Translations under genes and position numbers: made by a program | Assembly (NCBI GenBank): GCA_937872475.1 | Contig: CALMSY010000003.1 | Location: 1 to 64,000, forward strand | Length of the DNA stretch: 64,000 nucleotides | Source: 67-14 sp020438345 | GTDB taxonomy: Bacteria > Actinomycetota > Thermoleophilia > Solirubrobacterales > 70-9 | Reading direction: 5' to 3' | Notes under the pieces: model-generated | What the model saw: the letters and a program-made list of their open reading frames with translations, nothing else | What the model was told of the DNA's origin: nothing | Databases searched by the model: none | Part shown: positions 52,182 through 61,197 of the stretch, piece by piece | Layout of the letters: each line of letters starts with the position of its first letter | Position numbering within the stretch: position 1 is the stretch's first letter

Positions 52182-53579
52182 ATGCTCTTTCCCACCATAG
52201 AATTCGCGATCTTCTTTCCCGTGGCGCTGGCTTTGTCCTGGCTTCTCATGCCGAGGCAGAAACTGTGGAAGCCGTACATAATCATCGCCAGCTACGTCTT
52301 CTATGCCGCGGCCAACCCCAAGTTCTGCCTGCTTCTCGGCGGCATAACCATCGGCAACCAGATCGCGGCGAAACTGATCGAAGCCAGCCCCGGGGAACGG
52401 CGAAGGAAGTGGATCACCGGCATTGCCGTGGCGGGAAACCTCGCGTTGCTCGGTGTCTTCAAGTACTACTCCTTCTTCGTCCAGGACTGGGCGAACCTGC
52501 TGGAGAAGTTCCACCTCGGGGCACCTGCGCCCCTGCTGACCATCGCATTGCCGATCGGGGTCAGCTTCTTCACCTTCCAGGCGATCACCTACGTGGTCGA
52601 TGTGAAGCGTGGCGATGCGAAGACCGCGACCACCACCGATCTCGCGATCTACCTCAGCTTCTTCCCACATCTGATCGCCGGGCCGATCGTCCGGGCCAGC
52701 GAGTTCCTGCCCCAGCTGAAGGCGCCAAGGGACCCGAACCGGGTCGCGGTCGGTGCGGGCCTCGCGCTGGTCGGTATCGGGCTGGTCAAGAAGGTGCTGA
52801 TCGCCGACTACCTGGCCCGGGTGCTGGTTGATCCGGTCTTCGGTGTGCCCCAGGCCTACGCCGCTCCCGATGCCCTTCTCGCAGCCTACGGTTACGCGGT
52901 TCAGATCTACTGTGACTTCTCCGGATACACCGACATCGCGATCGGGCTTGCGCTGCTGATGGGCTTTATCTTCCCCCAGAACTTCAACCGGCCATACCGG
53001 GCGACCGGCTTCCGCGATTTCTGGCGACGCTGGCACATGACCCTGTCCCGGTTTCTGCGCGACTATGTCTATATCCCGCTCGGAGGAAGCCACGGCACCA
53101 GGCTGTTTACCTACCGCAACCTGATGGTCACGATGCTGCTCGGAGGCCTCTGGCACGGTGCTGCCTGGACTTTCGTTCTCTGGGGCGGCTTCCAGGGTGC
53201 GGGACTGGTGGCCGAGCACGCCCTGAATGGCCGAATCGGTCGACGCACGCCGGCCTGGTTCAGGTGGTTCGGCACCTTCAATCTCGTCGTCCTCGGCTGG
53301 ATCCTCTTCCGTTCACAAAGCCTCGAACAATTCTGGGATTACATCGGGCGGTTCTTCGTGGCCGGACCGGCAACCCTCCTGACATTGCCGGTATTGCTTT
53401 CAATCCTGGTCGTGATCGGTGCGCAGCTTTTGCCAGAGAAGCCGATGGAACGTCTGCAGATACGAATCGAGCAGCTCAATCCCATGATCCTTGCCGTGGC
53501 CCTCGCCTTTACGATTCTGGTTGTCGGAGCGACCGTGCCCAGCCAGGGAGTTCCCCCCTTCATCTACTTCCAGTTCTGA
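52182..53579 (+). CDS. MBOAT O-acyltransferase (AlgI/PatA/DltB-like)
   Basis: 465 residues, about ten to twelve helices. The AlgI-type start FPTIEFAIFFPVALALSWLL, KYYSFFVQDW, FFPHLIAGPIVRASEFLPQL, the loop FWRRWHMTLSRFLRDYVYIP, and catalytic His in LGGLWHGAAWTFVLWG are family features. It moves an acyl group, usually acetyl, across the membrane onto a surface polymer together with an exterior SGNH protein. That partner is probably the next gene, 7 bp downstream. Confidence 0.95.
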   Translation: MLFPTIEFAIFFPVALALSWLLMPRQKLWKPYIIIASYVFYAAANPKFCLLLGGITIGNQIAAKLIEASPGERRRKWITGIAVAGNLALLGVFKYYSFFVQDWANLLEKFHLGAPAPLLTIALPIGVSFFTFQAITYVVDVKRGDAKTATTTDLAIYLSFFPHLIAGPIVRASEFLPQLKAPRDPNRVAVGAGLALVGIGLVKKVLIADYLARVLVDPVFGVPQAYAAPDALLAAYGYAVQIYCDFSGYTDIAIGLALLMGFIFPQNFNRPYRATGFRDFWRRWHMTLSRFLRDYVYIPLGGSHGTRLFTYRNLMVTMLLGGLWHGAAWTFVLWGGFQGAGLVAEHALNGRIGRRTPAWFRWFGTFNLVVLGWILFRSQSLEQFWDYIGRFFVAGPATLLTLPVLLSILVVIGAQLLPEKPMERLQIRIEQLNPMILAVALAFTILVVGATVPSQGVPPFIYFQF

Positions 53580-53586
53580 GAGTGAC

Positions 53587-54612
53587 ATGACCGAACACCG
53601 AGATGACAGCGAGATGAGCCGCTTTGACCGTGAGGGTGTCAGGCATTTCACCGCCCGGCAATCGGTAATCGCGGTTGGCATCGTCGCCGCGATCCTTCTG
53701 GTCCTCTCCGGCAATTCGATCCTCAACGCCGCCGACGAGGAGATCCAAGGCACTGAGAAAACCCTGCTCAAAGCGATTGGCAATCCGGCCGCGACGCTCG
53801 CCGACAATCCGCTCGCCGACGCAAGCGGCAAACTGGCCTCGAACCTTTCCCCGGATGAAGCCCTCGATCCGGCTGCGTCGTTTCCCTCATCCGGATCCGG
53901 GACCATCAACCAGGGTCAGCTTCCGCCGGTCACACCGTCCTATTTCGATCCGGTCGAGCTGGACGACAAGCTGCCTCCGAAAGTGCCCCTTGAGAGTTTG
54001 CTGGTGACCGGCGATTCGCTTTCCCAGCCGCTCGACACGGAGCTTGCCCGCAGGCTGACGCCGGAGGGCATCGAAGTGACTCGTGACGCCCATGTCGGCA
54101 CCGGTATCTCCAACTCGACCCTGGTTGACTGGGGCCAGCTTTCGGCCGCCCAGGTCGAAAAGCACCATCCCCAGGCCGTAGTTGTCTTCATCGGTGCCAA
54201 CGAGGGCTATCCGATGCCTGGACCGAATGGCAAGGACATCCCCTGCTGCTCGCCGGAATGGGCAGCGGTCTACGCGAACCGGGTTCGCCAGGTGATCGAC
54301 ACCTATCGGCAGGACGGCAGAGCGAAGGTTTACTGGCTCACTGTCCCGCTACCCCGTGACCCGGCCCGCCAGCGGATCGCCTCGGTCGTGAACCAGTCCG
54401 TGGTCGTCGCCGCGCAGCCATGGCGCTCGCAGGTACGGATCATTGACACCGACGAGTACTTCTCCCCCGATGACAGATACAGCGACTCGATCACGGTCGA
54501 CGGCAATGACCAGATCGTCCGCGAGTCGGACGGAATCCACCTGAACGACGCCGGTTCGTCACTCCTGGCCGATCGCCTCCTCGACCGGATTGACCTCGAC
54601 TTCACCCGCTGA
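53587..54612 (+). CDS. Membrane-anchored SGNH/DUF459-type acyl-transfer partner
   Basis: About 341 residues. One N-terminal helix (QSVIAVGIVAAILLVLSGNS) anchors an exterior SGNH fold: Ser in LLVTGDSLSQPLD, Gly in GTGISNSTLVDW, Asn in VVFIGANEGYP, and Asp/His in ESDGIHLNDAG. All four blocks are intact, so it should be an active esterase/acyltransferase. The ATG at 53587 follows the MBOAT stop by 7 bp. It most likely accepts the acyl group delivered by the MBOAT protein and places it on a polysaccharide or peptidoglycan. Confidence 0.88.
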   Translation: MTEHRDDSEMSRFDREGVRHFTARQSVIAVGIVAAILLVLSGNSILNAADEEIQGTEKTLLKAIGNPAATLADNPLADASGKLASNLSPDEALDPAASFPSSGSGTINQGQLPPVTPSYFDPVELDDKLPPKVPLESLLVTGDSLSQPLDTELARRLTPEGIEVTRDAHVGTGISNSTLVDWGQLSAAQVEKHHPQAVVVFIGANEGYPMPGPNGKDIPCCSPEWAAVYANRVRQVIDTYRQDGRAKVYWLTVPLPRDPARQRIASVVNQSVVVAAQPWRSQVRIIDTDEYFSPDDRYSDSITVDGNDQIVRESDGIHLNDAGSSLLADRLLDRIDLDFTR

Positions 54613-54687
54613 GCCCGGGCCGCTTCGGGACCGGTTCCCGGCACAAGGGTCCTAACCGTTGCCAGGGCCAGGGCCAGGGCCGCCTTG

Positions 54688-56685
54688 CTATTCGATGAGA
54701 CAGCCGGTCTGGCTCCAGAAGCTCGACCAGATTCCAAAGGCTTTCGGCACCGCATTCGCGATTGCCCGGGCCCGCACCTGGTAGCCCTCGGTGGTGAAGT
54801 GAATGCCGTCATCGATGAACCACTGGTCCTGGACCCGGTTCGCCCAGTCGTAGATCCGCATATTCGGGTAGGAGTCACAGGCGTCCAGGAGTTCGTCGTC
54901 CCAGGCCTGCATATTCTCTTCAGAGTAGGCCGGATTCCCGGGGTTCAGGGTACGGACGTTGATCCAGAGCACCGGGTTCTCCCCGGCCACACCCATCAGG
55001 CGATCGATGCGTTCCCGCATCCCGACCGTCGAACCGACCGCGACGTTGGCAGTGTCGTTGGTGCCCATCGCGAATATCCAGCATCCTTCGAATCCGCTGT
55101 CGGCGATCGCCTGGGCGGCGTCGACCGCGTTCGGCATGCCGCTGACTTCCTCGACCGAGGATCGGGCACCTGAAATGTCGATGTGCTGCTCGTATACCCC
55201 GACTTCTTTCAGCCGCTGGTCGATCCGATGCTCGGGCGAAAGATAAGCCGGGTCCATCAGTCCGACCGAGGTCGAATCGCCGATGTAGGCAACCGAGTCG
55301 CAGAGGCTCTTCGGGAACTCGTTGCGCTCCTCCGGACTGATCACCGTCTTCGCTACCGGCGAAGCTGTCGCAATCTCCTTCACCGCGGCTTCACCTTCCC
55401 CACCCTGTGTGATGATCGGTGCGAGCGGCTTTGAAGGGGCCACACCGACCATGGCCAGAAGCAGGATCAAGGTCAGGATCCCCCCCGCAACTGTCAATCC
55501 CTTGCCCTCCGGACCAAACCGCTTCCAGCTGAATTCACCGGCCCGGAAGCGCTTCCACAGCCGCCCGACGGCACCCTTCCGAATCGGGTCCTCGATGAAC
55601 TTCCACGAGAGGGCAGCGACTCCGAAAGTCGCGCCAACCTGGAGGATCGAGCGGACCAGACTGAAGCCGTTTGCTCCGAATGGGGTAGTCAGGGTGATGA
55701 TTGGTAGCTGCCACAGGTAGATGGCATAGGAGCGAACCCCGATCCAGCGAAGTGGGCGGCAGCCGATGACCGGGCCGAGCCGGGTCGCAGGATGAGCCAG
55801 AACCGCGACCAGAACGGTCGTCGCGATCGCCAGCATCACCATCCCGCCGCGATAAAGGAAAGGCGAAAACTCTGTCGTCTGCCAAATCAGGATGAAAATG
55901 ACGATGAGCGAGCCGACCCCGAGCAGGTCCATGTTGCGACGAGCCTTGGCGGGCAGGTTGCGATCCAGTCTCCGGCTCGGCCAAACCATCGCGAGTGCCG
56001 CTCCGAACAGAAGGGCGAAAGCCCGGGTGTCGGTGCCGAGATACACGCGGTTGGTATCGAAACCCGGCTTGTAGAGAACCGCCATGAGGATCGCCGAGAC
56101 GATTGCCAGGCCGATCGTGATCAAGGCAAGATTGGGGCGGATCCGTTCCCGGCGGGCGCTTTTGCCGTGATCCTTGGCCGGTGAGATCTTCAGCAGAAGG
56201 AGCAGCAGCCAGGGCCAGATTATGTAGAACTGTTCCTCGACCGCGAGCGACCAGAGATGGCTTAGTGGCGAAGGGGCTCCGAAGCGGTCGAAGTAGGACA
56301 TGTTCTGGGCGACCGCCCACCAGTTTTCGACAAAGAAGATGGACGAAATCGTTTCGCCGCGCAATGTTCCGAGCAGGTCCGGATTGCCGATCCAGACCCA
56401 GAGCATGACCACCACGAGCATCACGAGGAGAGCCGGCAGCAAGCGCCTTGCGCGGGCGAGCCAGAAGTTCTTCAGGCTCAGCTTCCGGGTCACCCAGCCT
56501 TCCAGAAGGATGTCGGTGATCAGGTAGCCGGAGAGCGTGAAAAAGACACCGACCCCGAGCAGGCCACCTTTGGCGAAACCGACGTCCAGGTGGTAGAGGA
56601 TCACCGCCATCACGGCGATCGCCCTCAGGCCGTCCAGGCCCGGCATGTAGCGTTGGCCCGATCGCCTTTCTACTGGTTCCGGCAT
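54688..56685 (-). CDS. OatA-like acyltransferase (AT3 + SGNH fusion)
   Basis: 665 residues. The N-terminal acyltransferase-3 domain has about eleven helices (MPGLDGLRAIAVMAVILYHL with the conserved Arg and His, GVGVFFTLSGYLI, SLAVEEQFYIIWP). It is joined to an exterior SGNH domain from about 460: SVAYIGDSTSVGL, DISGARSSV, AMGTNDTANV, DGIHFTTEG. This is the layout of OatA, which O-acetylates peptidoglycan, and of related polysaccharide acetylases. It converges with the MBOAT/SGNH pair, 75 bp apart. Confidence 0.93.
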   Translation of the reverse strand: MPEPVERRSGQRYMPGLDGLRAIAVMAVILYHLDVGFAKGGLLGVGVFFTLSGYLITDILLEGWVTRKLSLKNFWLARARRLLPALLVMLVVVMLWVWIGNPDLLGTLRGETISSIFFVENWWAVAQNMSYFDRFGAPSPLSHLWSLAVEEQFYIIWPWLLLLLLKISPAKDHGKSARRERIRPNLALITIGLAIVSAILMAVLYKPGFDTNRVYLGTDTRAFALLFGAALAMVWPSRRLDRNLPAKARRNMDLLGVGSLIVIFILIWQTTEFSPFLYRGGMVMLAIATTVLVAVLAHPATRLGPVIGCRPLRWIGVRSYAIYLWQLPIITLTTPFGANGFSLVRSILQVGATFGVAALSWKFIEDPIRKGAVGRLWKRFRAGEFSWKRFGPEGKGLTVAGGILTLILLLAMVGVAPSKPLAPIITQGGEGEAAVKEIATASPVAKTVISPEERNEFPKSLCDSVAYIGDSTSVGLMDPAYLSPEHRIDQRLKEVGVYEQHIDISGARSSVEEVSGMPNAVDAAQAIADSGFEGCWIFAMGTNDTANVAVGSTVGMRERIDRLMGVAGENPVLWINVRTLNPGNPAYSEENMQAWDDELLDACDSYPNMRIYDWANRVQDQWFIDDGIHFTTEGYQVRARAIANAVPKAFGIWSSFWSQTGCLIE

Positions 56686-56740
56686 GACCCGGGAAATCTA
56701 CTCTCCGGCAAGCCCGACCACCTGCGTCGTGCCCGGACCG

Positions 56741-57952
56741 TCAGGCCTTTGCCTGCCGGGAAGCCTCGGTCGCCTCGGCACCCTGATCGCTTCCTCGATT
56801 CCCGCGGAAAAAGTATTCGTGGGTGATCACGCCGATCAGAGCCAGCAACAGGAGACCGCCGGTGGCCAGTGCCGCAGGATGCGCAAAGTAGGCGAATACA
56901 CCGATCAGAATGCATGCCGCGGCTCCGACAATCCGCCTCCAGGGCAGGCCACCCGTCAGCTTCCAGCGAATCGGCCCGAAGGCGAGCAGATAGAGCGCCG
57001 GGCCGGACACGACCGCGATCAGTTCAGCCGTGTGGAGGTACTCGGTCGGATGTGTGATCACGATTTCGTCGCCGACCGCGCAGAGAATTATCCCGCCGAT
57101 GATCGGCAGATGGCCGTAAGTGAAGATGTCGCGACCGACCGCCGTACGACTCTCGGCTTCGTCGAGAATCCGCTCGAAAACTGTTGACAGGTAGTTGAAA
57201 TAGAGCCACCAGAGACAGGCCGTGCTGACGAATGCGGCGGTGAATGCGAGTGCGGTGGTCAGGTTGAATTCGAGGCCCGAAGTGGTCGCACCTGTAAGGA
57301 CTATCGTCTCACCGAGGGCAATGATCGTGAAGAGCTGGAAACGTTCGGTGAAATGCCCGCTACCGAGATTCCATGTCTCGAGGCCGACCCGCTTGAGCCA
57401 GGGCACGTAGTAGAGGACCAGTGGGGCAACGTATTCGATCGTCAGGGCAATCAGCCAGATGTAGATCCGTGCGTCACCCTCGGCCAGAGCCCCTCCGATC
57501 CAGAATGGCGCCGAGAAACAGAACCAGGTGAGGATATGCGCCGAGCGACCGCGTTCGAGCGTGCCGGGACCAGCGGCACCGAAGGTCAGAAAGCCCTGGC
57601 GGAAAAGCTGGATGAACACGTAAGGAATCGCGAAAAGCAGCCCCTTGTCCCCGAATGCCTCGGGAATGGCAACCGCCATCAGCAGGCTCGCCAGCATGAT
57701 CGTCAGCAACACGAAGCGAACCGGCATCCGGTCCGGGTCGAGCTCGTTGGTCGCCCAGACCGTGTATTGCCAGGCACTCCAGACGACCATGAAAATCATG
57801 GTTGATTCAAGCGCACCCTTCCAGGTCAGATGCTCAAGCAGGAGATGCGAAACCTGGGTGATCGCGAAGACAAAAACCAGATCGAAGAAAAGCTCCAGGG
57901 TCGAGGCACCATAGGCCTCATCCTGATTCCGGCGGGTCGAGATTCTTCCCAT
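56741..57952 (-). CDS. ltrA: Low temperature requirement protein A family
   Basis: About 403 residues, roughly twelve helices. The family opening ASTLELFFDLVFVFAITQVS is followed by HLTWKGALESTMIFMVVWSAW, SAHILTWFCFSAPFW, and HFTERFQLFTIIALGETIV. First seen in Listeria growth at low temperature; the transport function, if any, is unknown. The ATG at 57952 is chosen from the start of homology. It is divergent from thpR with about 120 bp between. Confidence 0.9.
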   Translation of the reverse strand: MGRISTRRNQDEAYGASTLELFFDLVFVFAITQVSHLLLEHLTWKGALESTMIFMVVWSAWQYTVWATNELDPDRMPVRFVLLTIMLASLLMAVAIPEAFGDKGLLFAIPYVFIQLFRQGFLTFGAAGPGTLERGRSAHILTWFCFSAPFWIGGALAEGDARIYIWLIALTIEYVAPLVLYYVPWLKRVGLETWNLGSGHFTERFQLFTIIALGETIVLTGATTSGLEFNLTTALAFTAAFVSTACLWWLYFNYLSTVFERILDEAESRTAVGRDIFTYGHLPIIGGIILCAVGDEIVITHPTEYLHTAELIAVVSGPALYLLAFGPIRWKLTGGLPWRRIVGAAACILIGVFAYFAHPAALATGGLLLLALIGVITHEYFFRGNRGSDQGAEATEASRQAKA

Positions 57953-58075
57953 CTGCGGGACCCTACCGGCAATATGACCGCTGTCGTTACCTTCGAACCG
58001 GGATCGTCCGTTGCGGGCGAGAGATGTTTCGAAGCCAACCGGGAGGGGACGAGTCCAACCGCTAACCTGAACCCG

Positions 58076-58654
58076 GTGAGTGGCCGCAGCCGGGCAAAGC
58101 AGGGTCAGCGGGTCTTTGTGGCACTTGATCCACCGATAAGCCTGAGAGCCGAGGTAGAGGCGTGGGCGAGGCATGTCGCGCGAAGCACCACCGGACTTCG
58201 AGTCGTACCGGCGAGAAACCTGCATGTCACGCTCGCCTTCCTTGGTGACCGGTCCGGATCCGAGATTGACCTGATCACCGAAGCGGTCCGGGAATGCGCA
58301 ACCGACACGGGTGGGCTCTCCCTGGGCGCTCCGCTCTGGCTGCCGCGTCGCCGGCCCCGCAGCCTTACCCTGGAGATCCACGATGACCGGGGTGAATTGT
58401 CTGATCAGCAGGCAACCCTGGCCCGACGCCTGCGGGAGGAACTCGGCTGGGATGAAGGCCGTCCCTACCGCCCCCATCTGACAGCAGCACGAACGAGCCG
58501 GAGCTTTGAGGCCGGCGGTTTGAGACTGCCCGTGAGTCCTTCCTTCGGCTTTGAAGCCGAGTCGGTCAGCCTGTACCGCTCGCATCTCGGACCGGATGGT
58601 GCCGAGTACGAAGCTCTTGTGAAGGTCCCGCTCGGCCCGGGCGCGGGCTGGTAA
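58076..58654 (+). CDS. thpR: RNA 2',3'-cyclic phosphodiesterase (2H family)
   Basis: 192 residues of the 2H phosphoesterase fold, with the two catalytic motifs RNLHVTLAFLG and YRPHLTAAR. Members open 2',3'-cyclic phosphates on RNA and reverse 2'-5' ligation. RVFVALDPP marks the N-terminus, and SVSLYRSHLGPDGAEYEAL the C-terminus, as in ThpR/LigT. The GTG at 58076 gives the usual length. It is convergent with the copper-protein gene. Confidence 0.9.
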   Translation: MSGRSRAKQGQRVFVALDPPISLRAEVEAWARHVARSTTGLRVVPARNLHVTLAFLGDRSGSEIDLITEAVRECATDTGGLSLGAPLWLPRRRPRSLTLEIHDDRGELSDQQATLARRLREELGWDEGRPYRPHLTAARTSRSFEAGGLRLPVSPSFGFEAESVSLYRSHLGPDGAEYEALVKVPLGPGAGW

Positions 58655-58661
58655 AACCCGA

Positions 58662-58686
58662 CCGGAACCTCCCGGCACCCTTCCGG
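58662..58686. terminator. Short hairpin between convergent genes
   Basis: Arms CCGGAA (58662-58667) and TTCCGG (58681-58686) in the 33-bp gap between thpR and the convergent copper-protein gene. Its position fits a shared terminator; the stem is only 6 bp. Confidence 0.35.
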
Positions 58687-58687
58687 A

Positions 58688-60385
58688 CTACTTGACCCGG
58701 AAGGCACCCCGCATCAGAGGATGGACCCGGCAGAAGAACGTGTACGTGCCCTTCGGCAGATCCCCGGGGGTTTCCCACCAGGTGCGATCCACGGTCGGAG
58801 CCTTGTTCGGACCCGGCAACGTGCCCATCTGACCCGATTCGAACTGGAACTCGCCATCAGCGATCGGGTAGGCGATACCGGTTGACTTGTTACAGGGGGC
58901 TTTGCATGAGGTCAGTGAATGCCAGACTTCGTTTTGCAGGTCGTAGTCGGAGAGCTGGAATTTGATGCTCTGGCCCTTCGGCACAACCGGCGGACGGCCG
59001 CTCGCACCTGGCAGGCGGAAATCCGCGCCCTGGTAGAAGTAGTCGCTGATCGTCAAGGGGTTCCCGCTGTAGGCAACGCCGTCCGGAAGACTCGTCGCAT
59101 CGGGACCCACAAGCGGCAACTTGCCGCCGTGATCATCGTTTTCCGGGTAGTGCCCATGTATGAGAATGCCCGGATAGTCGACCTTCCTTTTGTACGGGTC
59201 GTTTCCGGTCTGGCCCTCCGCCATGTAGGCAACCATGATCCCCATCGATTCCGGCCAGGAGGCGATCTTTGTTTCATAGGTGGTGGTTGTTGAAAGGACA
59301 TCGCCCTTCTTCACCTCGACCATCCAGTCGTCCCGGGTTCCAAGCATCGCCATGTCCCACGAAACCGGGCCGGCCGGTTCGAAGTAATGAGCTTTGGAAC
59401 GGAAGAGGTGGACCTTGTTGCCCTCGACATCCGGTTGACGGTCCAGGCAGGACTGGTACCGCTTGCGGGCTTTGGCCTTTCGCTTGGCGAGCTTGCGGTT
59501 GCGTTTGAGCGCCTTGCGCCGGGCTTCGCCCTTCCTGCCTCGAAGCTTGACCGGCTTTTGTTTCAACACCGGTGGCCTGACACATTTCGGACCGGCGTAC
59601 TTTGCCCCGTCACGCTCCAAGTAAAGGTCGGTGTAGAGGCCACCGGTATGGACATGACCGGCGGTCGCCACCAGGACACCATCCCGGTCAACCGTCCACT
59701 TGTTCTTTTCGACCCCGGACGGATACGGATTCCCGGCATCGTCCGGGTAGGTGAACTTTCCGTCCTTGCCTCCACTGTCGCGAAAAACATCGAATACCGG
59801 GTAGATGCCACCGTTCTCGACATCCATCCAGATCGGCGTGACGGCCTTCATGCCTTCAGCTGCCGGGGTTCCGGCCGGAATGAAGTCAACCGTGTAAGTC
59901 GCGTAGAGCTTCATCGGCTGCGGGGTCAGGTTGTGGATCATGTGGTTGAGCAGCCATGTGTCCGAGGCCTTGTACTGGTACCCGAAACCCTGCGGAAACG
60001 AGGTGATCGTCTTTTCTTCACCGGTTGCGTAGAAGCGTTCGAAACTCCCGGTTGTCGCATCTTTGCGCGAGAGGTTCAGCCACACCCCGTGGTGGAACAT
60101 GACCTTGCTCGACAGCGGCACCGACCCGTCCTCGTTGACCAGGTCGGGCTTCAGCCGGGTCAGCCAGCCATCGACTGCAGGCTTCTCGGCCCCGAAGAGC
60201 GGCCGGTAGGCGATGCGGTTCTGACCGGGAGTCACATCGATCGGACCGATCCGGTAGGTGATCCTCTGGACACCATCATCCAGGTACCGGACCGAACTGG
60301 AGGGGAGTTCGGCCGAAGCGGACGCCGGACCAAACAGTGCCGCGCCAACAAGCAGGAGAGCGAACGTAAACCTGCGGAAGCTCAT
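58688..60385 (-). CDS. Putative PHM/DBM-like dicopper protein with C-terminal cupredoxin
   Basis: 565 residues, exported (signal peptide TFALLLVGAALFGPASASA). Residues 30-265 hold H98-H99 (VMFHHGVWLN), H151 (MIHNLTPQP) and H244-x-H246 (AGHVHTGG). A Lys/Arg-rich segment (275-310) follows, then a domain with FEPAGPVSWDMAMLGT and ESMGIMV (M381/M384) and HGH (410-412). The end is a cupredoxin with H489, C552, H555 and M558 (FFCRVHPLMRG). The His-His, His, His-x-His, Met order equals the ligands of peptidylglycine monooxygenase, minus the insertion. Function inferred only: ascorbate-type hydroxylation or copper binding. It follows a second cupredoxin gene by 4 bp. Confidence 0.8.
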   Translation of the reverse strand: MSFRRFTFALLLVGAALFGPASASAELPSSSVRYLDDGVQRITYRIGPIDVTPGQNRIAYRPLFGAEKPAVDGWLTRLKPDLVNEDGSVPLSSKVMFHHGVWLNLSRKDATTGSFERFYATGEEKTITSFPQGFGYQYKASDTWLLNHMIHNLTPQPMKLYATYTVDFIPAGTPAAEGMKAVTPIWMDVENGGIYPVFDVFRDSGGKDGKFTYPDDAGNPYPSGVEKNKWTVDRDGVLVATAGHVHTGGLYTDLYLERDGAKYAGPKCVRPPVLKQKPVKLRGRKGEARRKALKRNRKLAKRKAKARKRYQSCLDRQPDVEGNKVHLFRSKAHYFEPAGPVSWDMAMLGTRDDWMVEVKKGDVLSTTTTYETKIASWPESMGIMVAYMAEGQTGNDPYKRKVDYPGILIHGHYPENDDHGGKLPLVGPDATSLPDGVAYSGNPLTISDYFYQGADFRLPGASGRPPVVPKGQSIKFQLSDYDLQNEVWHSLTSCKAPCNKSTGIAYPIADGEFQFESGQMGTLPGPNKAPTVDRTWWETPGDLPKGTYTFFCRVHPLMRGAFRVK

Positions 60386-60389
60386 TGCC

Positions 60390-61070
60390 CTACTTCACCT
60401 TGCGGATAGCGCTGGCCGGCTTGCCGAACGGAGCAAGAGCCCTGATTGTTATCGACACAGACTTGCCGTTGCGGATCGCCTTGCGACCGGCATTGGTCAA
60501 CCGAAGCGAGTAAGTCGCGGACTTGCCGGCACCGAGACTGATTTTTTCCTTGCTTCCGAGCTTGGTTTTGCCCTTGCTCGCGGTGACAGTCGCCCCGGTC
60601 ACTGCGGTCACTGCGGTCACTTTGACCTTCAGAGAACCGCGCTTGCGGATTGTCTTCAGTTTCTGGTTCTCGAGCTTCGCCCTGAGTGAAGGACGCGGTT
60701 TCGCCTTGCCGCTACTGCCGTCGATTACCAGTTCGCCGGACATCGAGGTTCCGTGAAGATTGCAGAAGAACGGGTAACTGCCCGCCGCCAGGTATTCGGT
60801 CCCCGCAACAGGGGTGACTTCCCCGCCGACGATCGGCTCGGAGAAAAAGAGCGGATTGCCGTCCGGTCCGGCCTCGGTTGACGTGACGTCATGCGGTGTG
60901 ACTTCGGCCGCGTTCCGGAATTGCGCGGTCTCGCCCAGGCCCTGGATCAGCGGTCCGGGCTGAAACAGGCAGCAGGTCGGATCAGCAACGATCGTTGTCG
61001 CTGAATTTGCCGGTGCCGTCAGTCCCAGAAAAACAGCCAGACAGGCAGCCGCAGCCAGAGTAATCTTCAT
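60390..61070 (-). CDS. Secreted cupredoxin with C-terminal beta/basic tail
   Basis: About 226 residues. The signal peptide (LAAAACLAVFLGLTAPANSA) is followed by a plastocyanin-type domain: H60 (VTPHDVTS), C103, H106 and M110 (FFCNLHGTSMSG) are type I copper ligands. A C-terminal Lys-rich beta domain (NQKLKTIRKRGSLKVKVTAV) probably binds the surface. GGGAGGG precedes the ATG at 61070. The gap to the next gene is 4 bp, so co-translation is likely and it may donate electrons to that protein. Confidence 0.87.
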   Translation of the reverse strand: MKITLAAAACLAVFLGLTAPANSATTIVADPTCCLFQPGPLIQGLGETAQFRNAAEVTPHDVTSTEAGPDGNPLFFSEPIVGGEVTPVAGTEYLAAGSYPFFCNLHGTSMSGELVIDGSSGKAKPRPSLRAKLENQKLKTIRKRGSLKVKVTAVTAVTGATVTASKGKTKLGSKEKISLGAGKSATYSLRLTNAGRKAIRNGKSVSITIRALAPFGKPASAIRKVK

Positions 61071-61197
61071 TCGAGTCCCTCCCATCTGCCGCATTGTGAC
61101 GCATATCAGCTATTTCTGCACGGATTCCCGGACCGGCGTCCGCCACCGGATCCGCAAGGTGCGGTCGCCCCGGTCGCCGATGTGACATTTTTCGGGA

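Noticed and set aside
52098..53219. A 373-codon frame antisense to the MBOAT gene
   Set aside because: No family features and a charged random composition; the MBOAT protein is unmistakable on the other strand.
54659..54684. Three CCAGGG units downstream of the SGNH gene
   Set aside because: A very short microsatellite-like run with no sign of function.
60597..60624. Three 9-bp GTCACTGCG-like units in the cupredoxin gene
   Set aside because: They only encode Val-Thr-Ala repeats in a beta/basic tail; no regulatory meaning is apparent.
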